Positions 41,001 through 52,550 of a stretch of 64,000 nucleotides of DNA are shown in pieces. This DNA comes from Allodiplogaster sudhausi. Taxonomy: Eukaryota > Nematoda > Chromadorea > Rhabditida > Diplogasteridae. The notes under the pieces are model-generated. The model saw only the letters and a program-made list of their open reading frames with translations. It searched no databases and had not been told where the DNA came from. Position 1 is the stretch's first letter. Every line of letters begins with the position of its first letter. The stretch covers positions 727,501 through 791,500 of the forward strand of contig CALZFC010000129.1 in assembly GCA_945643635.1 (NCBI GenBank). The letters are read 5' to 3'. Position numbers and translations under genes: made by a program.

Positions 41001-43418
41001 GAATCAGAAAAAGGGGAGAGAAAAGTGCAGTTAAGGGGAACTTGATTAGAGGTAATCAAGATTAAGACTGGAATGGAGATATGGGGGAAAGTGTCGGAGG
41101 TAATCAGCTATTCAGAATAGGAAAGCAGGGAGAAAAGTGTAGAGCTGAGGGAACTGTGCTGGAGGTTGTCAAGCTTGTGAGAGAGGTGGAAGTTACAGTG
41201 CCTCTCGGATGCGGAGAGAGTTGCTCTTCACGCGGTCGCCTCTCTTCGTCTCTCTAAGATGCTGCCGAATGTCCCTTTCTCCAAGCAAAAAGGTATTCTT
41301 TCATCCTATATCATTCACTTATTCTTTATTCGCCAACTGCAGACTCGATTGCCATGAATCTGAGGAAGAAAAGGGCTAAATTGATCAAAACGGGCCGAAC
41401 TCTCCATGTTGACGAGATAAAGAGAAGAGCAAGCGGAGCGTCCGTTGATGGTACAAAAAGGGAAGATGAGAGAATAAGGAGACAGTGACAAATACTGAAA
41501 GAGAGCTATTAGAGAGAGAGAAAGAGAGAGAGAATGGAATGAGAGCGAGAACGAGAGAGAGAATGAGAGAAAGAGAAAGATAAATGTTGAGAGGGAAAGC
41601 GTGTGTATGGAGAGTGCTTGGTGGAAGGCAGTGAAGTGGATTCCTCTCTTCGCTGCCGCTCTCTCGACGACTCTGCTGTCTCTCTTTCTGTTCCTGCCGA
41701 GCGTCGGAAAAAGTATGTCTTTTTGTAATTCATTACCAGCATGTACAGGGCCGAGTGGCAGCACATTTTCTTTTATCATTATTCTTATAAGGTTAATCAA
41801 GGTCGATAGATCCCAGAGAGATCTAGGAGGGATTTCGAAGATTCTATTCTAGCACTAACATTAATTATTTGTTTTTTATTAATATTCAGCTTCAAATCAA
41901 CGAAGAATCAAAGGAAATCGGCGGGGGCGAGTCTGAGTGGTGCCTCAACCGTCGATGTTTGTGAGCTGGAGCCGGCTCCCCGTTGGCTCACTCCGCCCGT
42001 TCTTCCTTCACCTTCTTCTCCTTCTTCCACGAGTGGTACACCATGACTTCTCTCTTCCCTCTCTTCTCTCATTCTCTTTTAGCACCACTCTCTCGCCACC
42101 ACCGCCAAGCCTCTCCTTCTCTTTCTTCATCAATCGATTTCTCGTGCGAGGATATCGATCCACATTCTCATGTCCCACGGATAATTGCGGAGTGCACGAA
42201 GTACCTAGGAACGCATGGTAAGTGGAGAGTGAAGATGAAGAGGAAGATAGGAGAGGGGTTGTTAAGGAGTGCACACGGTTGGACTGTTCCGAGTGGCGGG
42301 CTCGGCTCGGAGATGCAGGCAGCTCAGGCTGTCATTGGGGAGACTCGGCTCTTCTCTCTCTTCCGATGGCCTTTTCGTCGAGGAGAAGGAGGAGACCTCT
42401 CCACATGATGTCGCCACTCTTCTCAAAGACTATCTCCGGTCTTTTCTTATCAGTCCATTTCTCGACCCTTCAGGGCAGCTGTATTACCTTTACATTCCAA
42501 TTTATTAAAAATGAAGCGAAATATGTAGAGTTGTAAACGGTTGCAGACACCTGCCTGAGTCGGTGATCCCTCGAGAACACTACCAGGCTTACATCGCTGC
42601 AGCCAGTGAGGACGCACTCTTTCGGATTCCAAGTCAATTCATCACTATTCAGAGCTGTCATCGGATGAGCACTTGGAGTGTCTGCGTCTCTTGATTTGCC
42701 TGCTCCCTCTTCATCTTCTCAACACTCTTCAACTTCTCCTCACTTTTCTCAACAAAGTCGCGTCGAATGCCGAAGAAAAGCTGGACAGCAACGGCCGCGT
42801 TGTCAGCGAATGCCATGTTGAACGAGTGACATTGAAGAGTAATGGATAAAAGTGTAGACTACAAGAAAGGGCGAAGTGAAGTGAATTCCCATTGAGGTGT
42901 GCCCCGGGAACAAGATGGACTCACGGAATCTAGCAGTGATCTTTGCTCCTTGCATTCTGAGACCGGACCACGAGAAGTTGGAGGCGACACTGTCAGAGAG
43001 TGAATACCAGATCAGAGTGCTGCACTCCATGATCGACCACGCAGAAGATCTCTTCCTTGTTTGTCATTCTCATCGTCATGCTTATCAAATTCATTTTTAC
43101 TTCTCTAATTCGTGACCGACATAATGAAAACTCTTATGAAAAAGCTTTCTAAAATTTGGTACTTGAGCTGAGCCGAGATCTTCAGTCGGCAACGCTGAGT
43201 CGGATGCGGGAGACGGACCCAGACTGCCTGGATCGTATTCTGGAGGGGCTGAGCAAGGACCCCCCAAGGCCTCCGCTCACCTCAGCAGGGCCATCTACGT
43301 CACCATGCTCGCCGTACTGCCGAGTCCATGAGTGCCCGTCACGCACGCCCCCCTCCTCGGCTCGTGCTCCCACCACGGCTGCTTCTGGTGAGAGAGAGAG
43401 AGAGATAGAGAAAGAGCT

Positions 43419-43455
<37 letters not shown>

Positions 43456-43802
43456 TATCCATTCTAGATGACTCGTGCTTCTGGCGAGGCAGCTGGCACT
43501 TCCCCCTTCCCTTGACTCGCTTTGCTCGCTCTACTTCCGCGTCCGATTCTTGCACCTCCCCGATCCCTCCTCTCACTGCAGTTTCCGAAGGGGAGTATGA
43601 AGGCGGGGCTTACGAGAGGGGAGTGGCTTACGTGAAAGAGGGGGCGGAGCCCATCGGAAGTGGTCTAGGGAGGCCGTCTTCAGCTGTGCGTTCTGCTAGA
43701 CAACGACTGCAGAGCATTGCTCGCTCTCTTCGTTTCTCATTCTCTTTCTCCATCTCCTCTCATTCTTCGCCCGATATCACTGTAGGCGACACAATGCTCT
43801 AG
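38042..43802 (+). CDS. ARHGAP6: RhoGAP-domain protein, ARHGAP6/ARHGAP36-like
   Basis: Exons join in phase: 38042-38109, 38238-38441, 38612-38695, 40803-40992, 41199-41292, 41343-41450, 41592-41712, 41890-42035, 42083-42217, 42267-42438, 42547-42605, 42653-42798, 42897-43058, 43168-43387 and 43468-43802 (stop). The start is upstream of 38042 or not identified. The RhoGAP domain spans about 42150-43058. It begins SHVPRIIAECTKYLGTHG and has the arginine finger in GLFRVAGSARR. PHDVATLLKDYLR and HLPESVIPREHYQAY follow, and it closes with GNKMDSRNLAVIFAPCILRP. The preceding ECLSDAERVALHAVASLRL matches the segment ahead of the GAP domain in ARHGAP6. N- and C-terminal regions are Ser/Pro-rich. The family stimulates GTP hydrolysis by Rho-type GTPases, though some members have lost activity; here the arginine is kept. 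The 38696-40802 intron contains two fold-back elements. Assignment of the first three exons is by phase only. Confidence 0.92.
38779..39255. mobile_element. fold-back MITE, CAGTACCGCC family, copy 1
   Basis: Perfectly opposed ends CAGTACCGCCCAACATTTCT and its complement, flanked by TA on both sides (TA target duplication, as for Tc1/mariner/pogo elements). The whole 477 bp is one long imperfect palindrome. Its centre is an inner hairpin with GCAGCGCAATTGCGC and GCGCAATTGCGCTGC. No coding. It lies in a RhoGAP intron. Confidence 0.92.
39291..39784. mobile_element. fold-back MITE, CAGTACCGCC family, copy 2
   Basis: It starts CAGTACCGCCCAACATTTCA and ends with a close complement (one base differs: TTATGCGGTACTG), flanked by TA. 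It is 494 bp and palindromic throughout, centred near 39537 (AGGTGCCGTCGATCTTGGG). The interior is unrelated to copy 1 except for the termini, and lies only 35 bp away from it. Confidence 0.92.
40962..41175 (+). repeat. imperfect repeats of the RhoGAP exon 4/intron 4 junction
   Basis: The junction sequence GAACTCTGCTGGAGGTAATC recurs in degraded form: GAACTTGATTAGAGGTAATC near 41038, GTGTCGGAGGTAATC near 41091 and GAACTGTGCTGGAGGTTGTC near 41151. Each copy retains a GGT at the donor position. Confidence 0.75.
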
Positions 43803-44547
43803 CGATTCCTTTTTACATTTCTATTAATATATTTTCAGTTTTTATTTATTTAATATATAAAAAAATTATAGTACACTTATAACTATTTTCCGGCACTAAC
43901 ATTACAAGAAGTAAGCGCGATGAACATAGAAAAACATAACTAGTATTACGTGATTATCACTATGGAGACAGGTCAAATGCATGCAAATTGTAAACGAATG
44001 CTTGCCATTTTCAAGCCACAAGTCATTTCTTTCTGAAATAATTCTTTGTACATTAACTTTCTTGGATTGTTGTTCTCTCATTCATATAAATTATACATTC
44101 CGCGTATCTTTGCTATCTTTGCAACCTTGAGTCAAACTTCGTCGCCCGGACAACGAACACCATTTTCCGGCATTTAAAGAGGCGTCGTGGGAAAGAGCAA
44201 TTTGTGAAATTAACAGGAAAATCCAGCAGCGACTCTCGCCAATTCACAATTTTGGTAGATTATCCGACTATTTTGGATAGGCGCAATGGCAATTTCACTA
44301 AAAACTGACTTGAAGCAAGGAAGAGGCATGAGCACGTGGCGGCATTATGATGGAAAGTGTCGAGTATTACAAAATCTGTTTCAACACAATCAGTCATTTA
44401 CCAGACGGATTTAAAATGCAGCATTGAAACACGGCAAATGAAAGTTAAATAAGAAAAGGCTATTATAGAAAAAGCCTAGCCGAAGAGAAAAACTGAAGAA
44501 GGGAGGAAAACAACCAAGCAAAATGCATTTCAATCTTTTGTCCCATG
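43803..44547. other. intergenic, no gene seen
   Basis: AT-rich; it probably holds the RhoGAP 3' UTR (T/A-rich with ATTAATATATTTTC just after the stop). No other feature was found. Confidence 0.4.
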
Positions 44548-45325
44548 TTTTATTTATTTATTTATTTATTTATCTACACCGATTAAGATGTGACAACACT
44601 GGCAGAGATGTAACGTGACCGGCGAAAATATGCACGATATGAAATAAAAAAAGGAGAGAATGGCATGAAATGAGAGAGAGGAGAGGCAGAAAATATATGT
44701 GTGACTAGCCACTTAATTAATTAGCAATAGGGGATGGGAAAGGGAGAGGGCATCAGCTTGATAGCAATGGAACCTGAGCGGGGTGGACGAGGACCCGCGT
44801 AATGGGGTGGAGGAATCCCCAGGGCTGGCAAGACCCAATGAGTGTGCTTGGAGGGAGAGCACACACAGGATACCAAAACCATCAGCTGAGGAAGGGTAGA
44901 GTGGAGATGGGCTGAGACTATGAATAAATTGGTTCTATAGATTTGGGACTGTAACATGAAACAGTTCTAGTAAGGGAAGAGCAAGTATAATATCTCTAAA
45001 ATTATTAACGGAAGAGGCCGAAGTTGCAATAAGAGGCAATTTCATATATAGACGGGCTGTGCGAATTGAGAAAGAGTTCTCTGCTAGACAAGAACGTGTA
45101 CGTCTGATATGAAAGTTAAATGAGGAGATCCGACCGTTACACTGTTTAAAAACATAAAACATACTAATCGGGAGATCAACTAGACCATGTAGCAATTTGA
45201 AACAATAAGTCAAATCAAGAACGATTCGGCGAAGCAGGAGAGATTTCAAATTATACATAACTAGTCTATTAGAATACGAAGGCAACTGAGAGTGAGAAAT
45301 AAAGGTTCTTTTAACCAATCAGGTA
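44548..45325 (-). pseudogene. 5'-truncated non-LTR retrotransposon (LINE) 3' end
   Basis: The minus-strand frame 45318-44935 resembles the conserved tail of LINE reverse-transcriptase ORFs. It has LRRIVLDLTYCFKLLHGLVD followed by an Arg/Thr-rich RRTRSCLAENSFSIRTAR and the final helix. Only this C-terminal region is present. The 3' end is marked by a (TTTA)n run at about 44548-44573, which on the coding strand is a (TAAA)n tail typical of such elements. The catalytic region is absent, so this copy is dead on arrival. Confidence 0.75.
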
Positions 45326-45381
45326 TTGATACCATGATGTATGTACATACATATGTACATTTGTATGTATGTATGGATGTA

Positions 45382-47087
45382 CAGTACCGCCCAACATCCA
45401 GGGGTCATGGATGCAACGGATGCAACGGTTGCATCCTTAAGATCCATGCGAATTGTGGCTTGTACAGGCAACGAAAATTTTCCATATTACATTTTTCTGA
45501 ATCAGAATTTTTTTCTTTATCGAATGAATCTATCCAATTCATAAAATACTCAACTTTTTTCAAAGATTTGTGTGCAATGTAAGTCCAAATGGTGTGCAAG
45601 GAATATTGTGCAAAGCTGTGTAGGGTACTTTACTTTAAATCTTGGTAGGTTTCCAAGAATTTTCTTCTTTTTTTTTTGCTGATCTGAGAACTGAAAAGAG
45701 GTAATCAGCAGTGCAATTTAATGCAGAGGAGGAGGCAAAAGAAGACTTACAAAATATAGCAAACAAAACTGGAAGGAATTGGCACAAAGCGGAATCGAAC
45801 TCCAGCCCTTCTGCTTTGACTTCGTTTTTAATAGCTGTTTTCTTTATATACACAACACTTGGTTATCTCCTAGCACGGATTAAAGGCAGAGAGTATGAAA
45901 ACGCCGGCTATCATAGGGTGCGCGCCGGTTTGGACTTAATCATCTTTCTATCGCATCACGGTCAGGGCGACCGTGGCGTAGCTATGCCAAAAACATATTC
46001 AAAATGGCGCGAAAATTTAAGAATTTTGAATTCGGTTGGGTGATCTTCTGATATGTTTCTGGCCATAAGGATTCCAAGCAAAAAAAAGAATCTAATTGTA
46101 AGGAGGTTTATAAAAAACCGAATGTGCAAAACGATGAACGTCATGGCGGAACCGATCTCTCGCAGGTTACACTAGCCGTGTAAGCCACAACCAACCAGCC
46201 ACCATGGCACAAATGTTTGCCACTCCCAATTGATTTGTAAACAACAGTGGAGGTCTTGTCTGCCACACCCAGTGCATATCATTAGAAACCATCAGAAAAT
46301 TTTCGTTTTCGAACTGGGCAGAAATATTTCAGAATATCACCCAACTGAATTCAAAATTCTTAAATTTTCGCGCCATTTTGAATATGTTTTTGGCATAGCT
46401 ACGCCACGGTCGCCCTGACCGTGATGCGATAGAAAGATGATTAAGTCCAAACCGGCGCGCACCCTATGATAGCCGGCGTTTTCATACTCTCTGCCTTTAA
46501 TCCGGGCTAGGAGATAACCAAGTGTTGTGTGTATAAAGAAAACAGCTAATAAAAACGAACTCAAAATGCTAGCTAAAATTCTTCGAGCTGAAAAACAGAA
46601 ACAACATGGGTGAGTGGAGAATTGGTATGCATATCCGAGCATGAGCAGAAGGGCTGGAGTTCGATTCCGCTTTGTGCCAATTCCTTCCAGTTTTGTTTGC
46701 TATATTTTGTAAGTCTTCTTTTGCCTCCTCCTCTGCATTAATTGCACTGCTGATTACCTCTTTTCAGTTCTCAGATCAGCAACAAAAAAAAACAAAAAGA
46801 AGAAAATTCTTGGAAACCTACCAAGATTTAAAGTAAAGTACCCTACACAGCTTTGCACAATATTCCTTGCACACCATTTGGACCTACATTGCACACAAAT
46901 CTTCGCGTAAAAAAGTTGAGTATTTTATGAATTGGATAGATTCAGTCGATAGAGAAAAAAATTCTGATTCAGAAAAATGTAATATGGAATATTTTCGTTG
47001 CCTGTACAAGCCACAATTCGCATGGATCTTAAGGATGCAACCGTTGCATCCGTTGCATCCATGACCCCTGGATGTTGGGCGGTACTG
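45382..47087. mobile_element. 1.7 kb palindromic element, CAGTACCGCC family, copy 3
   Basis: It starts CAGTACCGCCCAACATCCAG and ends with the complement, flanked by TA/TA. The two arms (about 45382-46040 and 46300-47087) are inverted near-copies. They share GATGCAACGGATGCAACGG, a run reading GGCGACCGTGGCGTAGC, and GGCGCGAAAATTTAAG. The right arm carries about 90 bp that the left lacks, at 46560-46650. No transposase frame is present; the open frames in the arms are short mirror images. It uses the same terminal 16 bp as the two small elements at 38.8 and 39.3 kb. Confidence 0.9.
46608..46672 (+). other. tRNA-like pol III promoter motif inside the palindromic element
   Basis: TGGGTGAGTGGAG resembles an A box. 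GAGTTCGATTCC at 46657-46668 is a good B box, spaced about 45 bp downstream, with CATATCCGAGCATG between. No full cloverleaf folds. The left arm keeps only the B box, inverted, at about 45791-45803. Confidence 0.45.
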
Positions 47088-47508
47088 TATATGAAAGCCA
47101 GCAAGCCTATTCTGATTTTGTTTCATCATGAGAGACTAACAAATTCCACTAATAAATAGAACAAACACTGGATCTCAACGTCTGGAAGGAAGACAACACT
47201 AAATGTCATATATAATTGGCTTCCGTTCGCTTCCTTTCTATCTTTCCGCCCCTTCACAAGTTGCTGCGAGTCCCCTTCTCTTATCGTCTTCCCTCTTATC
47301 TCTCAATCTATGGCTATTCCAAATGTCCTTAGTTCATTCCTTGATAACTCTACTTCAGCGTAGCAATAATTACAAGAAACACAATGAAAGTAAAGATACT
47401 CATCAATAATTGAAAGTGGAGGATGATGGAAAGAAGATAAAAGAAGCCGCGGAACATTCGGCTGCTTCTCCGGCAGCCCTATCACTTCCTCTCTTCTATT
47501 CATTCCTG

Positions 47509-50500
47509 ATGCAGCCGCATAGTATTCTCCTTCTCCTCTTAGTTCTTCCTATTCTTCCATGCAAAGACAACTTGAGCTTCACAGCCATTTGTTTTCGTGA
47601 ACCTGGAGTCAATTTACCTCTCAGGTTTAGGAGTCTTGCTTCTAGAGTCACGAGAATCTATGATCTTTTTGAATTGTATTTTTATATTATCAAAACTATT
47701 TATACTCTCATTCAATTAGTTGATCACGCAGATATTTCTTCGCTCAAGTACAGCAAAATGGAAGGAACATATCGGAATCGGTGGAAAAGCTAACCGTGGA
47801 GGTCATTGAAGGCAGCGAGTGCAGGTCACCCTTTTTCTTTTTATATTAATTAATTAACTTTAGTCTTGCAAACCGCAAAGGATAAAAGCCTGCAAGCGTG
47901 AGCTCGCTCGAACTGACGCCAAGCACTGCGGGAAACAATTTACCTTGAAAATTTAGAAAAATAGTCGTAATAAAGTGTCAGTCGTAGCCATTTACAAATT
48001 TTTTTTCCAGAATCCAAAAGGTTCGACATGAATATACGAACGTTCCTCGTACATTACAATAAGCAATTAGGTCCCATGAAGAAATTATCGATCGCTTCGA
48101 TGGAACCTATGTGATCCGACTGCGAGTGGGCAGAAGCTGTGAACTGATCCGACTCCGACTCAAGCTCTCCACCCATTCCCTCTGTTCTCTCCACATCCGA
48201 AACAGTCAGTCCCTCTCATGCTCTCCACCCCTTCCCTCTGTTCTCTCCACATCCGAAACAGTCAGTCCCTCTCATGCTCTCCACCCATTCCCTCTGTTCT
48301 CTCCACATCCGAACCAGTCAGTCCCTCTCATGCTCTCCACCCCTTCCCTCTGTTCTCTCCACATCCGAAACAGTCAGTCCCTCTCATGCTCTCCACCCAT
48401 TCCCTCTGTTCTCTCCACATCCGAAACAGTCAGTCCCTCTCATGCTCTCCACCCCTTCCCTCTGTTCTCTCCACATCCGAACCAGTCAGTCCCTCTCATG
48501 CTCTCCACCCATTCCCTCTGTTCTCTCCACATCCGAAACAGTCAGTCCCTCTCATGCTCTCCACCCCTTCCCTCTGTTCTCTCCACATCCGAAACAGTCA
48601 GTCCCTCTCATGCTCTCCACCCATTCCCTCTGTTCTCTCCACATCCGAACCAGTCAGTCCCTCTCATGCTCTCCACCCCTTCCCTCTGTTCTCTCCACAT
48701 CCGAAACAGTCAGTCCCTCTCATGCTCTCCACCCATTCCCTCTGTTCTCTCCACATCCGAAACAGTCAGTCCCTCTCATGCTCTCCACCCCTTCCCTCTG
48801 TTCTCTCCACATCCGAACCAGTCAGTCCCTCTCATGCTCTCCACCCATTCCCTCTGTTCTCTCCACATCCGAAACAGTCAGTCCCTCTCATGCTCTCCAC
48901 CCATTCCCTCTGTTCTCTCCACATCCGAAAACCCGGCCGACGCACCATGTTTCGGAGATGGCCCTTACCGTGAGCCTGAATGATAAAGACACGCACGACC
49001 TCCGAATGACTCTGTCCCCTTTAGTGAAGCTTTGTAAAGGAGACTAACTCGAGTAATAAAAGATATTTATTACAAGAATTAATACATAAACCTTATTGAC
49101 CGGTAGAGTAACGAGGTGGAATAGCAAGACGATGGCTGCACTCTCAACAGGACTTTCCCGCAGTTCTTCCCGCGGCCGCAGAACCAGTCTCGGCCCGCGC
49201 AGATGCAACAGGCAACGACGACGAGAGACCACGGAAGAGCAGACTCTTCGCGTGCTTCCATCTCGCACGTCCCCTCGCACATCTCTTCGTCGGAAGACAG
49301 CAAGAGCAGCAGCTCCAAGGCCAGTAGTCCCGGCCGGAACAAGAACCGCGTCCGCGGACGGCCTCAGCGATCGACGCACCAGAAGCACCAGCACAACTGG
49401 CAAGCCGTCGACCGCTCCACTTCCAAGATTCCTCCCATCGATGTCCCTTCCTCCTCCTCCAACGACTTTGGCAAGTCGACCACGGCAGGAAGAAGCAGCT
49501 CACCGGGAGGTGAAGCATCCCGGCGCGTCGGATGAGGACCACCTCTCTCGGGCCGCCGCAGCGTCACAAGGCGATGCCTGTGATGACTTCCCTCCAGTCT
49601 ACAGTATCCACTACCACGACTACATTCTTCCTGCTCTTCGCTCATCTCTCCAGTCACGATTCCAGTCAAGTTCTTCCGAGACGAACTCAAGTTCTCCCGA
49701 GCCGCTCAAGTTCTTCCGAGTCGAGCCGCTCAAGAACTACCGTATCAAGTACTACCGTACCGAGAGCAACCAGCAAGGACAACAAGGAAGTCAACCCCTT
49801 CCCCCCTCTCATGTTGTTCCTTCCCCCTTTCTTTCTGTGGCGGGAGTGTTTCCGCTTCACGGAAATGACTCCATGTTTAGCTCGCATTTATTATATTTGT
49901 ATTTCCCGCTCCCCTCTTTTGTATAGCGGTGTAAGACCAATCCGCGCGTTGCGGTCGCGGAGCGGTTGACCTCTCCCTCGCCTACGTGTCAAGCTAGGCC
50001 TATCCCGTCCCTGCCAGCTCATTGTTAGCGTCCTTCCTTCCCTGGGCCGGCAGGGCCTCTCTACTCTCCTCTTCACTTCTTTACTTGCTGTTATGCCATG
50101 TCATGTTTAGAAGAGTTGTTATAACTCTTACTCATGTTATAACTTGTATTAATATGGGCCTTTGGCCATCCTATATGCGGTGCTGGCTTCTTAGCCAGTT
50201 TTGTGCATACTTGATGTGTTATATGTTATTTCATCATATTTCGTCATTTATGCCTTTTCCTCATGCTTTTCTCTCTCTCTCACTCTCTTTCCTTTCTCTT
50301 TCTCCTCGGCGTCGTTGTCATGTGTGCGTGTAAGCCCATCCCGCACCTCTCACGGCTTTCAACCGTGCTTTAAGGGTTTGGCGACCAAGCTTGGCGCCTC
50401 CGTGGTGGTTCGTCTCCACCTCTTCTTCCTTCCTTCCTTCTAGCTTCGTCAGAAGCTCTCTCTCTCTTCCTCCTTTCCTCCTACTTTCTCTCCTCAAGGA

Positions 50501-52518
50501 CTTCCACGTCCAACTCCAGTTTTATTATTTCGTCACTATAAGGTTGTAACCTTTCTTTAGCCTTCTCTCACCTCTCTCTCTACACATACATCTCTCTACT
50601 CTTTCTCTCTCCATCAATCAATACGTAATTGGCAAGTAGCCATCTTGTAGTTTCCTCTTTCTCTCTCAACTCTCTCTCTCTCTCTCTCTCACTTCTATCA
50701 ATCGATACCACATCCACCTAGCAAGGCCTGACTTGCTATTCCACCTAGTTACTCTACCGGTCAATAAGGTTTATGTATTAATTCTTGTAATAAATATCTT
50801 TTATTACTCGAGTTAGTCTCCTTTACAAAGCTGGTTTAAAGGGGACAGAGTCATTCGGAGGTCGTGCGTGTCTTTATCATTCAGGCTCACGGTAAGGGCC
50901 ATCTCCGAAACACAGTCCCTCTCATGCTCTCCACCCCTTCCCTCTGTTCTCTCCACATCCGAAACAGTCAGTCCCTCTCATGCTCTCCACCCATTCCCTC
51001 TGTTCTCTCCACATCCGAAACAGTCAGTCCCTCTCATGCTCTTCACCCATTCCCTCTGTTCTCTCCACATCCGAAACAGTCAGTCCCTCTCATGCTCTCA
51101 ACCCCTTCCCTCTGTTCTCTCCACATCCGAAACAGTCAGTCCCTCTCATGCTCTCCACCCATTCCCTCTGTTCTCTCCACATCCGAAACAGTCAGTCCCT
51201 CTCATGCTCTCCACCCATTCCCTCTGTTCTCTCCACATCCGAAACAGCCAGTCCCTCTCATGCTCTCCACCCCTTCCCTCTGTTCTCTCCACATCCGAAA
51301 CAGTCAGTCCCTCTCATGCTCTCCACCCTTTCCCTCTGTTCTCTCCACATCCGAAACAGTCAGTCCCTCTCATGCTGTCCACCCATTCCCTCTGTTCTCT
51401 CCACATCCGAAACAGTCAGTCTCTCTCATGCTCTCCACCCATTCCCTCTGTTCTCTCCACATCCGAAACAGTCAGTCCCTCTCATCCTTGATTGTTAATC
51501 TCGCTTCATTTCAGCTGACGGCTCTCTCATCCAACCAGAACATTGTTCCTGCCCCACCACTTCTTTAGACCATTGGATCATCAACTCTAAATGCTCATAT
51601 GAACCACAGCTTCAACACGATCTTTCAAGGCATCAACCTTATTTTCAATTTATTTTTCAGATAACAGTTAGTGCATAAAGCATCATGAACTTTAATTGAT
51701 GTTTGAATAAATAAATAATTAATGAATCTCAAGATATTCGTCTCTCTCTCTCTCTCTTCATCTACTTCTTAGATGGGAGAGTCTCAACTTCTCGAGAATA
51801 ATCGAGGAGGCAAAAGAACGTTGGGGAAGTGAACAGCATCGCTACTCATACAGCATCTGTCACTATGCCATCCGTGACAATGACGTGAGTGGTTGCTTTT
51901 CTCACTTCTCTCCATTCACTCTACCTCTCCATCGCATAGATTTACCGACACTGCTTCGGTGAATACACTGGCTTCGCCTCCTTTGCCGATGCCGTATTCC
52001 TCTCTCTCCCGGAAAATGCGATTGCCAGACACGCAGTTCGTGTTCAATCTAGGCGACTATCCATTGAGTGGATTAAGAGAAGTGAGTGAAGGAGAGAGAG
52101 AGGGGGAGGAAGAGAGAGGGGGAGAGAGAGAGGGAGAGAGAGAGAGAGATGGAGAGAGAGATTCCCAGGCCGAGATCTCTTTCAGGGGGCGCTGCCAGTC
52201 GTCAGTTGGTGTGGTTCAGCTAATACTGCAGACATCGTAGTGCCAACATACGAAATGACCAACTCCATTGTCAGACGTCAGTTTCTGCCTGAAACACTTC
52301 AAATCTTCCTTCTCCCCCTTCAGCTGGCTACATCGACATCCATACGGTACGAGGGAACCAGGGCATTTCGTGGGCGGAGAAGAAGGATCAAGCCATCTTC
52401 AGAGGTCGCGATTCCAATGAGGTCACATTTGGAGTAGGCTGAGGGCAAGGATGGAGATAGAGAGTCGAGAGAGAGAGAGGGAGACTAGAGAGCGAATGGC
52501 AAGAGAGGGAGAGCACAG

Positions 52519-52550
<32 letters not shown>

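Noticed and set aside
46130..46210. Possible full tRNA gene in the palindromic element
   Set aside because: Only A- and B-box-like motifs exist (at 46608-46668); no acceptor or anticodon stem pairs.
45711..46642. Two ~100 residue open frames encoding the same sequence on opposite strands
   Set aside because: They are mirror images produced by the inverted arms of the 1.7 kb element; there is no independent coding support.
48111..49047. Three overlapping 250-290 residue open frames through the 56-bp array
   Set aside because: A 56-bp unit without stops opens all three frames automatically; no evidence that it is a designed coding repeat, though readthrough from POGLUT is noted as a finding.
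49096..49926. Calling the insertion's open region a retroviral gag
   Set aside because: No zinc knuckle, protease, reverse transcriptase or integrase motif is visible; left as unknown.
48165..51485. CRISPR-like regular repeats
   Set aside because: Units are contiguous without unique spacers, and the context is an intron-bearing animal gene.
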